A stretch of 64,000 nt of DNA, from NCBI GenBank assembly GCA_045811525.1, contig JBJMTV010000014.1, positions 46,030-110,029 on the forward strand, read 5' to 3'. The stretch comes from VAZQ01 sp045811525 (GTDB lineage: Bacteria > Pseudomonadota > Alphaproteobacteria > Rhizobiales > Xanthobacteraceae). The notes beneath the pieces are model-generated. The model worked only from the letters and a program-made list of their open reading frames with translations, did no database searches and had not been told where the DNA came from. The position numbers and the translations under genes were made by a program. Below are positions 18,459 to 27,653 of this stretch, piece by piece (positions within the stretch are counted from its first letter, which is position 1; every line of letters begins with the position of its first letter).

Positions 18459-19517
18459 TCAAGCCCACCCCTCCAGCTCACGCAGCGCCAGGGTTCGCAA
18501 CAGCGCCATCGCCGGCGCGCTGTCGTTGAGACATGGAAGCGCTGCAAATCGTTCTCCGCCGCTCGCTTTAAAGATTTCGGCATTCTCGACCGTGATCTCC
18601 TCAAGAGTCTCCAGGCAATCGGCTGAGAACCCCGGCGTGATCACGGCCATGCGCTTGATCCCATTGCGCGCGAGCTCCCGCACGGTCTTGTCAGTCGCCG
18701 GCTCAAGCCATTGCGCTCGGCCGAAGCGTGATTGGAACGTAAGCCGCAACCTGTCCTCACCCAAGCCGAGCTTGGCGCGTAGGAGCCGCGTAGTCTCGAG
18801 GCACTGTGCGTAATAGGGATCGCCCTTGGCGACGAACTCCTTCGGCACGCCATGGAATGAGGCAACGATGATCTCGGGCTCGAAGTCGAGCGCCGCGAGC
18901 GCCGCATGGGTCGATGCGGCAAGGGCTTCGATGTAGGCGGGATCATCATAATACGCAGGAGCAATGCGCAGCGCGGGCTGAAAGCGAAGCTTCATCAGGA
19001 CACGAAACACCTCGTCCCCGACCGTTGCCGTGGTCGCAGCGCAGTATTGTGGATAGAGCGGAAACACCAAAATGCGATCACAGCCGACTTGCAGCAGTCG
19101 GCTGAGCTTCTCGGCGATGGACGGATTGCCGTAACGCATGGCCCAGTCGACCATGAGCCCCGTACATTGCGGGACCAACATTGCGGCAAGGCTCTCCGCC
19201 TGGCCACGTGTGATCGTCTTGAGTGGCGACTCGTCTTTTTCTCGGTTCCAGATTTTTTGATAATCGCGTGCCTTGAGGCGCGGGCGAATTTGCAGGATGA
19301 CGCCATTGAGAACCGTTTTCCAAACCAGTCCCTGGTTCTCGATCACTCTGGGATCGCTGAGAAACTCGCGCAGATAACGGCGCACCGCACCACTGTCGGG
19401 AGCGTCGGGAGTGCCGAGATTGACGAGCAAGAGGCCGATCTTGCCCGCGCCTGCTGCCCGCGCGGAGGGATTAGCATGGGCAGTCTCGGCTTGAGCCATT
19501 GCTGAGGCTTCGGTCAT
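18459..19517 (-). CDS. hemH: ferrochelatase
   Basis: HemH inserts ferrous iron into protoporphyrin IX at the cytoplasmic membrane in the last step of haem synthesis. LLLVNLGTPDAPDSGAVRRYL opens the fold, the catalytic His222 lies in VASFHGVPKEF, and GFSADCLETLEEI holds the conserved acidic residues. About 350 residues is the family norm. The ATG at 19517 is used; another in-frame ATG at 19544 cannot be excluded, because neither has a strong Shine-Dalgarno. The gene is divergent from the 5'-nucleotidase gene. Confidence 0.94.
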   Translation of the reverse strand: MTEASAMAQAETAHANPSARAAGAGKIGLLLVNLGTPDAPDSGAVRRYLREFLSDPRVIENQGLVWKTVLNGVILQIRPRLKARDYQKIWNREKDESPLKTITRGQAESLAAMLVPQCTGLMVDWAMRYGNPSIAEKLSRLLQVGCDRILVFPLYPQYCAATTATVGDEVFRVLMKLRFQPALRIAPAYYDDPAYIEALAASTHAALAALDFEPEIIVASFHGVPKEFVAKGDPYYAQCLETTRLLRAKLGLGEDRLRLTFQSRFGRAQWLEPATDKTVRELARNGIKRMAVITPGFSADCLETLEEITVENAEIFKASGGERFAALPCLNDSAPAMALLRTLALRELEGWA

Positions 19518-19571
19518 GGCCGCGTGATAACAGAATAAGGCCATGGAACGATAGCCGCACAGTGGAAGCGC

Positions 19572-21146
19572 ATGCTAACCAATCGCCCTGGTCAGGACAC
19601 CAAATCGATGCCGCTCGTCACCCGCCGTATTGCCACAGGCCTGCTGCTGGTGCCGCTTGCGGCACCGCGGCTGGCGAGCGCGGCCGCGACCGCGACCCGC
19701 ATCACTTTCGTGCATGTGAATGACATTTATTTGATGGGCGACGAGCTCATGCCCGACGATCGGCGGCGCGGCGGCTTCGCACGCTTGTCAGCGGTGCTCA
19801 AGGCGGAGCGCGCACACGCCGAGCGCGAGGGCCGACACGTCATTTTCGCGCATGCTGGCGACACGCTCTCGCCCTCACTGATGTCGAGCATCGACCAGGG
19901 TGCCCACATCATTACGCTCACCAATCTGCTGCGGCCGGACATCTTCGCTCCTGGGAACCATGAGTACGATTTCGGCAAGGACATTTTCCTCACGCGCATG
20001 CGCGAAGCGCAGTTCCCCCGCTACGCTGCAAATCTGCGCAGCGCCGATGGACGGCCGCTGGAAGGCTTCCAAGACCGGTCGATGATATCCGTCGGCGCTC
20101 TGCAGATCGGGCTCACCGGCGCGACCTTCGACGACAGTGTCCGCGCTTCCGATCCTGGTGACCTGCGGTTTGTCTCCGCTGTCGCCACGCTCGAGGAGCA
20201 GGCCCGGGCACTGCGCAAGGACGGAGCCGATTTCGTCATTGCGGTGGCGCACGTCACGCGTGAACAGGCTTATGACCTTTTCCGCAGCCGCACGGTCGAT
20301 CTCATCCTGACGGGCCACACGCACGACCTTCTCATCAATTACGATGAGCGCACCGCGCTCGTCGAATCGAGCTACGATGCCCATTACGTCACCGCCATCG
20401 ACATCGATATCGACATCACGCAGGAGCAAGGGATCCGGCACACCTCATGGTGGCCGCGCTTCCGCGTGATTGATACGGCGACAGTCACCCCCGACGCGGA
20501 AGTCGCGAATGTGGTGACGCAATTCGAGAGCCAGCTGAGCAAGGAGCTCGACGCGCCGATCGGCACGACCGCTGTCGAGCTGGACAGCCGGACGGCGACG
20601 GTGCGCGGAGGCGAGGCTGCGATCGGCGGCCTCATCGCCGACGCGCTGCGCTGGTCGGCGCAAACCGACGCGGCGGTCACGAATGGCGGTAGCATTCGCG
20701 GCGGCAAGGTTTATCCGGCGGGCTCGACCTTGACGCGCCGCGATATTCTGAGCGAGCTGCCGTTCGGAAACCGCCTTGTCACGCTCGAAATCTCGGGACG
20801 CGAGCTCAAGGCCGCTCTGGAGAACGGCCTTTCCCAGCTACCCACGGCGAGCGGGCGCTTCCCGCAGGTATCAGGCCTCGAGATCGAGGCTGATACGAGG
20901 CGCCCGGCAGGGAGCCGGATCCTCTCGGTGAAGGTCGGGAATGCTGCCCTCGACGAGGGCAAAATCTATCTCGTGGCCAGCAATGACTTCATGCAGCATG
21001 GCGGCGACGACTACACCGCCTTTCAGAAGGCGAGGACGATTTTGCCGCCGGGCGATTCACCTCTCATGGCCTACGAGGTCATCGATTACATCAAGGATGT
21101 GGGAACCGTGCGCACCAATATCGCGGGCCGCCTCGTGCTCAGGTGA
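19572..21146 (+). CDS. exported bifunctional metallophosphoesterase / 5'-nucleotidase
   Basis: This protein belongs to the UshA/5'-nucleotidase family, which dephosphorylates nucleotides in the periplasm. After an arginine-containing signal peptide (VTRRIATGLLLVPLAAPRL), the metallophosphatase domain shows the metal ligands in order: HVND, AGDTLSPS, GNHEYDFG, AHVT and GHTHD. The usual DxH of the first motif is DIY here, so the His is replaced. The C-terminal 5_nucleotid_C domain carries the TNGGSIRGG substrate loop. GGAAG precedes the ATG at 19572; a second ATG at 19608 is possible. It is convergent with the ABC operon downstream. Confidence 0.88.
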   Translation: MLTNRPGQDTKSMPLVTRRIATGLLLVPLAAPRLASAAATATRITFVHVNDIYLMGDELMPDDRRRGGFARLSAVLKAERAHAEREGRHVIFAHAGDTLSPSLMSSIDQGAHIITLTNLLRPDIFAPGNHEYDFGKDIFLTRMREAQFPRYAANLRSADGRPLEGFQDRSMISVGALQIGLTGATFDDSVRASDPGDLRFVSAVATLEEQARALRKDGADFVIAVAHVTREQAYDLFRSRTVDLILTGHTHDLLINYDERTALVESSYDAHYVTAIDIDIDITQEQGIRHTSWWPRFRVIDTATVTPDAEVANVVTQFESQLSKELDAPIGTTAVELDSRTATVRGGEAAIGGLIADALRWSAQTDAAVTNGGSIRGGKVYPAGSTLTRRDILSELPFGNRLVTLEISGRELKAALENGLSQLPTASGRFPQVSGLEIEADTRRPAGSRILSVKVGNAALDEGKIYLVASNDFMQHGGDDYTAFQKARTILPPGDSPLMAYEVIDYIKDVGTVRTNIAGRLVLR

Positions 21147-21159
21147 GCCGCGACGGCGA

Positions 21160-22095
21160 CTATTCCTTGACGGCTCCAGTCATCGCCGAGACGTAGTACT
21201 CCACGAAGAACGCGTAGAGCACGACCAGCGGCAGCGAGCCTACCAGCGCTCCTGCCATCAGCGATCCCCAGCGGTAGATATCTCCGTCGACGAACTCGTT
21301 CACGATTGCGACCGGTACCGTCTTGTACTGCGTCGAGGAGATGAACGTGAGCGCGTAGATGAACTCGTTCCAGCACAAGGTAAAGCAGAAGATGAAGGCG
21401 GAGATCAGCCCAGGCACAGCCAGCGGCAGAATGATGCGGGTGAGGATTTGCCATCGGCTCGCACCGTCAATCAGCGCGCATTCCTCGAGCTCGAATGGAA
21501 TGGTCTTGAAATAGCCCATCAGCAGCCAGGTCGAGAACGGGATGAGGATGGTGGGGTAGGTCAGGATGAGCGCAAACGGCGTATCGAACAGGCCGTATTG
21601 AAACACGACGGTCGAGAGCGGAATGAACAGGATCGAAGGCGGGACGAGATAAGCGAGAAAGATTGCCGCGCCGGCCCACTGCGCGCCGCGATAGCGCAGC
21701 CGCACGATCGCATAGGCGGCGAGCACGCTGGCCATGATCGACAGCGCAGTGGCGATGACGGCGACCAGCATGGTGATGCTGAGCCAGCGCGGGTAAGGCG
21801 TCTCGAACAGCAGCTTGTTGATGTGCTTGAGCGTCGGGGTCCAGGTCCAGAACGGACTGTAGCGTTCGAGATCGAGCAGCTGCTCGTCGGGCTTGATGGC
21901 GGTGAGCGCCATCCAATAGAACGGGAACAGCAGCACGATGAGAATGAGCGAGAGCGGCAGGTAGAGCGTCAGCAGCCGCCGCGGCAGCGTCTCGAGATAG
22001 CTCATGCCCTCGCTGCTATCGGCGCTGCCGCTGTCGAGCAGCGCTCGAGCGGGCGCGATCTTGGGGGTGACCTTGGGCGCGAGCGCGTCAGTCAT
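21160..22095 (-). CDS. carbohydrate-type ABC transporter permease (MalG-like)
   Basis: This is the second inner-membrane subunit of a CUT1-type importer. Six hydrophobic segments can be read, with the coupling EAA loop ECALIDGASRWQILTRIILP in the usual place. Its start overlaps the end of the upstream permease gene by 8 nt, which indicates translational coupling. It is the last gene of the operon that runs leftward from the CoA ligase at 26865. Confidence 0.9.
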   Translation of the reverse strand: MTDALAPKVTPKIAPARALLDSGSADSSEGMSYLETLPRRLLTLYLPLSLILIVLLFPFYWMALTAIKPDEQLLDLERYSPFWTWTPTLKHINKLLFETPYPRWLSITMLVAVIATALSIMASVLAAYAIVRLRYRGAQWAGAAIFLAYLVPPSILFIPLSTVVFQYGLFDTPFALILTYPTILIPFSTWLLMGYFKTIPFELEECALIDGASRWQILTRIILPLAVPGLISAFIFCFTLCWNEFIYALTFISSTQYKTVPVAIVNEFVDGDIYRWGSLMAGALVGSLPLVVLYAFFVEYYVSAMTGAVKE

Positions 22096-23038
22096 TGCTC
22101 TCGCCCTGTTGCCACTTCCTTCGCTGCAGGCCGAACCAGGAGATCAGGATGGCAGCGAGCAGAAACGGAATCATCGCCGTGGCAATCGCTGAGCCCTCGC
22201 CGAGATAGCCACCGCCGATCGCGCGCTGATAACCCAGCGTGGCCATCAGGTGCGTGGCATTCGCGGGTCCGCCCCGGGTCAGGACCCAGATCAACTGGAA
22301 GTCGGTGAATGTGAAGAGCACCGAGAACGTCATGACCACCGCGATGATCGGCGTCAGCAGCGGATAGGTGATGTAGCGGAATATCTGCCAGCGGGTGGCG
22401 CCATCAATCGTGGCCGCCTCGTAGAGCGAGGTCGGCACCGTCTGCAGCCCGGCGAGGAGGGTGATGGCGACGAACGGCACGCCGCGCCAGACGTTCGCGA
22501 AAATGACCGACCAGCGCGCGTTCCAGATGTTGCCGAGAAAGTCGATATTGCCCGAAATCAAACCCGTCTTGCGCAGCGACCATGACACGATCGAGAACTG
22601 CCCGTCGAAAATCCACCAGAAGGCAATGGCCGAGAGGACGGTCGGGACAATGAATGGAATAAGCACGAGCGCGCGAATGATCGCCTTCAACGGCATGTGC
22701 TGGTTGAGCAGCAATGCCAGGTAGAGGCCAATGGCGAATTTGCAGGCGCTCGCAACTGTCGTGTAGAGCAACGTATTGAACACCGCCACCCAGAATACCG
22801 AATCGCCCCAGAGCCACTCGTAGTTCTCAAGGCCGATGAAAATGCCGTCGCGACCGATGCGGGCATCCGTGAACGAGAGCCAGATGCCAAGCACCAGCGG
22901 ATAGGCGAGGAACAGCAACAGGAATGCGGCCGCCGGCAGCATGAACCAGAGGCCGAGCCAGTTGCGGTCAGCCTTGAGCCGATCCCAGGCGCTGATCTCC
23001 CGAAGCTGTGCCCCGGGTTGCGGGTAGGTCACGGCCAT
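22088..23038 (-). CDS. carbohydrate-type ABC transporter permease (MalF/UgpA-like)
   Basis: This is the first permease of the importer, with six membrane segments and the EAA loop YEAATIDGATRWQIFRYITYP. RADRNWLGLWFMLPAAAFLLLFLAYPLV is the usual first segment. It lies 80 bp after the substrate-binding gene and overlaps the next permease by 8 nt. The family imports sugars, polyols or glycerol-3-phosphate; no residue in the permease tells which. Confidence 0.9.
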   Translation of the reverse strand: MAVTYPQPGAQLREISAWDRLKADRNWLGLWFMLPAAAFLLLFLAYPLVLGIWLSFTDARIGRDGIFIGLENYEWLWGDSVFWVAVFNTLLYTTVASACKFAIGLYLALLLNQHMPLKAIIRALVLIPFIVPTVLSAIAFWWIFDGQFSIVSWSLRKTGLISGNIDFLGNIWNARWSVIFANVWRGVPFVAITLLAGLQTVPTSLYEAATIDGATRWQIFRYITYPLLTPIIAVVMTFSVLFTFTDFQLIWVLTRGGPANATHLMATLGYQRAIGGGYLGEGSAIATAMIPFLLAAILISWFGLQRRKWQQGESND

Positions 23039-23118
23039 TCAAACGCGCCTCTGCAGACGATGATCCGCGGCAAAGATGCAGGCGCCCCCGTTCGGCATCG
23101 CCTCCTCTGGAACGCGGC

Positions 23119-24438
23119 TCAGCGATAAAGCCGCTGCGCCTGTCGCTCGGCGATCTTCATGGCGCTTTTGGCGTCCTCTCTGCCGGTGCAAACATTGGCG
23201 AACATGTCGAGCACGATGAAATCGGCAAGCGCAGCAGCCGCTTTCTCGCCAACTGAGCCAAGGCCACCGGCCGTCAAGGTGCGCTTCGCCGCCTCGCGGA
23301 ACACGGTATTCTTCGGGTCTGCAGTCCAGATCGGATTACTGTCGTAGGCGTTCAGTGGGTGAGTGAGATAGCCGGCGGCGGCCTCCACCCATTGGTTGTA
23401 CTGATCCGCCTCCAGGAGATACGCCATGAGAGCCTTACACGCCTGAGGATATTTGCTGTAGGTCATGGCCAACATCGGGTAGCAGATGTGGAATTCAGTG
23501 GGCTTCCCCACGGGTCCGACCGGCCACAACGCGTGGTCCATATCGTCAGCGATCTCCTGCTTGCTCGGGTCCTTCTTGGCAGCGGCATAGATGGAGATGC
23601 CGTTGTTGGTCCAGGACACTTCCCCTGCCAGGAACGCCTTGTTGTTGAAGGCGTCGTTCCAGGCTGCCACTCCGCCGATCATGTTGTCGTAGAGTTGCTT
23701 GCCATAGTTGAGTGCCTGCTCGGTCTCCGGCGAGTTGAGGATCACCTTGTCCTTGGCATCCACGACGTTGCCGCCGAACGCCCACAGGCACCAGTGCACC
23801 CAGCAATTGCCGTCGCCCGTGGCATGGCCCAGCGCCATGCCGCCCGGCGTGTTGTTGCGCTTGGTGGCTTTGGCGAAGGCGAGGAACGCGTCAGTGTTTT
23901 CCGGGAATTTGGAAAGTCCGGCCTTGCGCAAAGCTGAGATGCGATAGTTCAACATGTTGCCGCTGAAGCAGACCGGGATGGCGATCCACTTGTTGCCGCT
24001 CTTCCCGTAGGTCGCCGCGCTCGGCACCCAGCCGCCGTATTTCTTGCCGAGATAATCTGCGACATCTGTCACGTCGACACACTTCTGCGGAAACAGATGC
24101 GGTAGCGAGAACAGGCCCCAAAACAGATCGGGCCCAGCATTGGTGTTTGCTGCCACGGATGCCTTCGGCGGAATGTCCTCGTAAGATTCCCGCGTCACAT
24201 TCACTTTCACGCCGGTTGCTTTGGCGAAGGCGTCCATCAATGCCATGAAACTATCGTCCTCGGACTGGACGAAATATTTCCAGCGCAGGAGGGACAGCTG
24301 GGCTCCGCGTTCGGGCTTCCATGCCGCGGTCTGCGCCCAGGCTTTGGCCCATTCGGTCAACGCCGAGCCGGCGAGAGCGCCGGTCGCGCCCAGCGCGCTC
24401 GCGCCTCCGATCAGCCCGCGGCGGGTGAACAGGGTCAT
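23119..24438 (-). CDS. ABC transporter extracellular substrate-binding protein (SBP_bac_1 type), Tat-exported
   Basis: The binding protein of the importer has a twin-arginine signal (FTRRGLIGGASALGATGAL), so it is probably exported folded through Tat. The body is a family 1 extracellular solute-binding protein of about 440 residues. The ATG at 24438 is preferred because AGGGAGG lies about 8 nt upstream; a start at 24465 would overlap the ATPase stop but adds a charged stretch before the Tat motif. Ligand unknown. The neighbouring CoA ligase could point to an acid or aromatic ligand, but that is inference. Confidence 0.88.
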   Translation of the reverse strand: MTLFTRRGLIGGASALGATGALAGSALTEWAKAWAQTAAWKPERGAQLSLLRWKYFVQSEDDSFMALMDAFAKATGVKVNVTRESYEDIPPKASVAANTNAGPDLFWGLFSLPHLFPQKCVDVTDVADYLGKKYGGWVPSAATYGKSGNKWIAIPVCFSGNMLNYRISALRKAGLSKFPENTDAFLAFAKATKRNNTPGGMALGHATGDGNCWVHWCLWAFGGNVVDAKDKVILNSPETEQALNYGKQLYDNMIGGVAAWNDAFNNKAFLAGEVSWTNNGISIYAAAKKDPSKQEIADDMDHALWPVGPVGKPTEFHICYPMLAMTYSKYPQACKALMAYLLEADQYNQWVEAAAGYLTHPLNAYDSNPIWTADPKNTVFREAAKRTLTAGGLGSVGEKAAAALADFIVLDMFANVCTGREDAKSAMKIAERQAQRLYR

Positions 24439-24461
24439 GATTTTTTCCTCCCTTTCAGGTG

Positions 24462-25529
24462 TCATGTGAGAAGGCGTTTTCCCGACGGCTCGTCGAACAG
24501 GTGGACGAGCTGCGCATCAGGCCTGAGCCGGATCTTGTCGCCCGGCTTGAAATCGTGCCGCTCGCGAAAGACGGCGATGATGTCCTGCTCACCAAGCTTG
24601 GCAACAACCTGCAGCTCGGATCCGGTGGGCTCGATCACCTGCACCTGCGCTTCGGCTCCATCGTCCGCGAGCACGAAATGCTCGGGCCGCACGCCGTAAA
24701 CCACCGGGCGCCCGTCGCTGCTGCTGGGCACGGCTTTCAGCGGCAGCCGGATCCCGCCAAGACCTTCGAAGCCGATCCCGCCGTTGGCGCGGATCGCACC
24801 TTTCAGAAGGTTCATCGCCGGCGACCCGATAAAGCCGGCAACGAACAGGTTTACTGGCCGGTCGTAAAGCTCGAGCGGCGCACCGATCTGCTCGATGACT
24901 CCGTCATGCATCACCACGATTCGGTCGGCCATGGTCATGGCTTCGATCTGATCATGCGTCACGTAGACCGTGGTCGTTTTCAATCGCTGGTGCAGCTCCT
25001 TGATCTCGATGCGCATTGCCACGCGCAGCTTGGCGTCGAGATTGGAAAGCGGCTCGTCGAACAGGAACACCTGCGGATCGCGGACAATGGCGCGGCCCAT
25101 GGCGACGCGCTGCCGCTGACCGCCGGAAAGCTGCCGCGGATAGCGCTTGAGCAGCGGCCGCAGGCCAAGAATGTCGGCTGCACGGGACACGCGTGTCTCG
25201 ATCTCGGCCCGCGAAGCTCCCCTCAGCTTGAGCGAGAAGCTCATATTGTCCGCCACGGTCATATGCGGATAAAGCGCGTAGTTCTGGAACACCATGGCAA
25301 TGTCGCGCGCCTTCGGCGGCACGTTGTTGACCACGCGCTCACCGATCGCGATCTCGCCTGCCGTGATGTTCTCGAGCCCGGCGATCATGCGCAGCAGCGT
25401 CGACTTCCCGCATCCCGACGGGCCCACCAACACCACGAACTCGCCGTCGCCGATGGTAAAGGACACGCCATGGATCACCTCCATGGCGCCGAACGCCTTG
25501 CGCACGTCGCGAATTGCGACTCGGGCCAT
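24462..25529 (-). CDS. ABC transporter ATP-binding protein (MsmK/UgpC-like)
   Basis: The ATPase subunit of a CUT1 importer. Walker A is GPSGCGKST (36-44), the signature is LSGGQRQRVAMGRAI, and Walker B is VFLFDEPLSNLDAKLR, followed by the H-loop in VYVTHDQ. A C-terminal regulatory TOBE/OB region (from about 240) is typical of UgpC and MalK proteins. It is the second gene of the operon, after the CoA ligase. Confidence 0.93.
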   Translation of the reverse strand: MARVAIRDVRKAFGAMEVIHGVSFTIGDGEFVVLVGPSGCGKSTLLRMIAGLENITAGEIAIGERVVNNVPPKARDIAMVFQNYALYPHMTVADNMSFSLKLRGASRAEIETRVSRAADILGLRPLLKRYPRQLSGGQRQRVAMGRAIVRDPQVFLFDEPLSNLDAKLRVAMRIEIKELHQRLKTTTVYVTHDQIEAMTMADRIVVMHDGVIEQIGAPLELYDRPVNLFVAGFIGSPAMNLLKGAIRANGGIGFEGLGGIRLPLKAVPSSSDGRPVVYGVRPEHFVLADDGAEAQVQVIEPTGSELQVVAKLGEQDIIAVFRERHDFKPGDKIRLRPDAQLVHLFDEPSGKRLLT

Positions 25530-25632
25530 TCATTCCTCCCGCGTGCCACAAGCCGCGGCCTCGTTGAGCGAGCCGCTCGCCCGGCACGGGTCGATTTTGC
25601 GCCCGGCGGCCAGGTTGCGCCAGATGGCAAAT

Positions 25633-26865
25633 TCATCCGAGCGGGCGCTCGTCGGCGATCACCTTGCCGTCACGCGGTAAGCTGCCGGGGGGCACCAATG
25701 CCACCACACCTCGCAGCTTGGTGACGGATTGCAACGTGGCGGCGACAGCCTCCTCAATGCCCGGCGCGGGCACCGCGCATTCGGCATAGAGCGTCATGAC
25801 GTCTTGCTCGTTTGTGCGCGAGACGGTCAGTCGCAGGCGGCCGAGCTCAAGGTGCCGGCTGCCCACCTCGGCCACCTGCGAGGGATGGACGAACATCCCT
25901 TTCACCTTCGCGGTCTGATCGGCGCGGCCCATCCAGCCCTTGATCCGCATGCTGGTGCGCCCGCAAGGGGATCGGCCCGGCATCACCGCGGAGAGGTCGC
26001 CCGTCGCCAGACGGATCATCGGGTAGTCCGGATTGAAAGATGTGACGACAACCTCGCCAATCTCGCCGTCTAGCAGCGGCTCGCCGGTGCCCGGCCGCAC
26101 GATCTCGACCAGCACGGTCTCGTTCACGATCATCCCCTCGGCCGCATCACTTTCGTAGGCAATGACGCCAGCTTCCGCTGTGGCGTAGCATTGCAACACC
26201 TGCACGCCCCGTTCGCGGAGCTCCTGTCGCAAAGATGCGGGCAATGCCGCACCCGAGACGAGCCCACGCGTTATGGAAAACGCGTCCGTGCCGGCCTTTT
26301 CCGCAGCGTCGAGCAGGATCTTGAGAAAATCGGGCGTGCCCAGATAGCCGACAGGCCGTAGATGGGCGATCGCCTCGACCTGCTGCTCGGTGTTGCCGGT
26401 GCCGGCGGGAATGACAGCGCAGCCCAACGCATGCGCACCCGCCTCCAGCATGAAGCCGCCCGGCGTGAGGTGATAAGCGAAGCAGTTGATGACGATGTCA
26501 CCGCGCCGAAAGCCGGCCGCAAACAGGGCGCGCGCGACGCCCCACGCGTCCGGCGACTGGCCCTGCGGCTCGAAAATCGGTCCGGGTGACATCAGCAGGC
26601 GCCGCAACCCGGCAGGCTCGGTCACGTTGAAGCCGCCGAACGGCGGACGTTCGCGCTGTCGCGCCGCCAGATCTGCCTTGCGCAACAGGGGAAGTCGGGC
26701 GAGCGCTGCACGTGACGTCACGTCGGTGGGCGCAACCCCTTGCAGCTGCGCCGCCCAGCCGGGCGCGGCGAGCGCATAAGCGATCAGATCCGGCAGCCGC
26801 CCCAACATCTCGCGCTCGCGTTCGTGCGCGTCGCGGATCTCGAGCTCATCGTAGTGATCTGGCAT
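25633..26865 (-). CDS. phenylacetate-CoA ligase (PaaK)-like AMP-forming enzyme
   Basis: This 410-residue protein belongs to the short PaaK-like branch of the adenylate-forming enzymes, which activate a carboxylic acid with ATP and CoA. Recognisable parts are LLRKADLAARQRE near the N-terminus, LGTPDFLKILLDAAEK, QCYATAEAGVIAYE (adenine-binding), RLATGDLS and the C-terminal Lys in LPRDGKVIADE. The P-loop region SPGPIFEPQGQ is modified compared with true PaaK (SSGTTG), so the acid substrate and even CoA ligation are uncertain. The ATG at 26865 is used; a GTG 30 bp upstream is an alternative. It heads the ABC importer operon. Confidence 0.75.
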   Translation of the reverse strand: MPDHYDELEIRDAHEREREMLGRLPDLIAYALAAPGWAAQLQGVAPTDVTSRAALARLPLLRKADLAARQRERPPFGGFNVTEPAGLRRLLMSPGPIFEPQGQSPDAWGVARALFAAGFRRGDIVINCFAYHLTPGGFMLEAGAHALGCAVIPAGTGNTEQQVEAIAHLRPVGYLGTPDFLKILLDAAEKAGTDAFSITRGLVSGAALPASLRQELRERGVQVLQCYATAEAGVIAYESDAAEGMIVNETVLVEIVRPGTGEPLLDGEIGEVVVTSFNPDYPMIRLATGDLSAVMPGRSPCGRTSMRIKGWMGRADQTAKVKGMFVHPSQVAEVGSRHLELGRLRLTVSRTNEQDVMTLYAECAVPAPGIEEAVAATLQSVTKLRGVVALVPPGSLPRDGKVIADERPLG

Positions 26866-27466
26866 GGGATCAATCCGCCCTATACGCGAAGTCACAACAT
26901 ACGCAAAGCTTGGACGGGGAAGCCTGTGGGGGTACGCGGGAAGCTAACCTCCTGCCTCCGGCCTCGTCGCGCATCAGGTTCTCCGTCATGCCGACACGCC
27001 TTCTCGTTTCCGCGGCGCGTCTGCGCCCGGATTTTGCTTCCTTCTTCCTGCACCTGCGCCCGTCCGAGGGGCAGGCGGAGCGCCGACAGGCGCAACTTAG
27101 GTCTTGGTCGCGCTAGCGAGCGCGACTGCGCGCCCAGCGGGGCACGCTCGCCTCTCGGCGCTCCACCTACGGCGTCTTTGCGGCTCCAGGTCCAGCGCTT
27201 CCGTCCCCGGCATTTTCCACCGGAGCGCGTGCAGCGGGTTCTCCCGCAGCCAGGTCATAGTGCCCGGCGGGCGGATCCCCAGAGCCGCCCGGGATCACGG
27301 TTGCGAGCCATGACCGCGGGCGCCGCCCGTTGCTCTCGCCTTCAGGATCGCCTCCGGAAGGCGCCCCTCGTATTCGAGCAACGATAAAGCCGCTTCCATA
27401 TGACACGCGTGGGGTCGTCAACACCTTTCGTGAACCTCGAGGGATCGTTTGAGATGATATTACGCT
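26866..27466. other. 600-bp gap without a supported gene
   Basis: Frames in this stretch look like shadows: they have no family resemblance and no good Shine-Dalgarno. It is GC-rich and probably carries the promoter of the leftward operon. I see no clear terminator or RNA gene in it. Confidence 0.4.
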
Positions 27467-27498
27467 GGCGGATTACGCGTTCCGCTAATCCGCCCTAC
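27467..27498. repeat. REP hairpin, iREP half (CTAC foot)
   Basis: GGCGGATTA and TAATCCGCC pair around a short loop, and the 3' foot is CTAC, the complement of the GTAG tetranucleotide of RAYT-linked REPs. It is the same element as the right half of the REPINs at 52232-52325 and 52886-52979. Confidence 0.8.
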
Positions 27499-27521
27499 GC
27501 GGTTGATCGCGGAGGTTCGGT

Positions 27522-27536
27522 GGCGAGTTGCGATAG
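27522..27536 (+). pseudogene. possible remnant of a RAYT gene 3' end
   Basis: The last five codons (Gly-Glu-Leu-Arg-stop) match the end of the RAYT gene at 52861-52875 in 14 of 15 bases, and they stand just before a REP half in the same relative position. The match is short, so the call depends on context. Confidence 0.4.
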
Positions 27537-27539
27537 TGC

Positions 27540-27578
27540 GTAGGGCGGGTTAGGCGCGCTCTTGCGCCGTAACCCGCC
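27540..27578. repeat. REP hairpin, forward half (GTAG foot)
   Basis: A GTAG foot is followed by GGCGGGTTAGGCGC, a short loop and the complementary arm with one bulged G. It is identical in design to the left half of the REPINs around the RAYT gene at 52342. Confidence 0.8.
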
Positions 27579-27585
27579 GCTCGAT

Positions 27586-27615
27586 GGTGCAAAGGTGCGA
27601 AGCACCGTGCGCACC
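27586..27615. repeat. interspersed palindrome (GGTGCAAAGG family)
   Basis: GGTGC and GCACC arms flank the inner hairpin GGTGCGAAGCACC. It shares a 24-base identical core with the copy at 18419-18448 and lies directly after a REP half. Confidence 0.6.
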
Positions 27616-27653
27616 AAGCCGCGCGAGATGCCAATGGTGATAGGATCAGACGC

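Noticed and set aside
20941..22308. 455-codon plus-strand frame
   Set aside because: It is antisense to two well-supported permease genes and rich in Arg/Glu as expected for a shadow.
26740..27387. 215-codon plus-strand frame in the gap upstream of the PaaK-like gene
   Set aside because: It partly overlaps the PaaK-like gene on the other strand and has an Arg/Pro-rich, non-protein-like composition.
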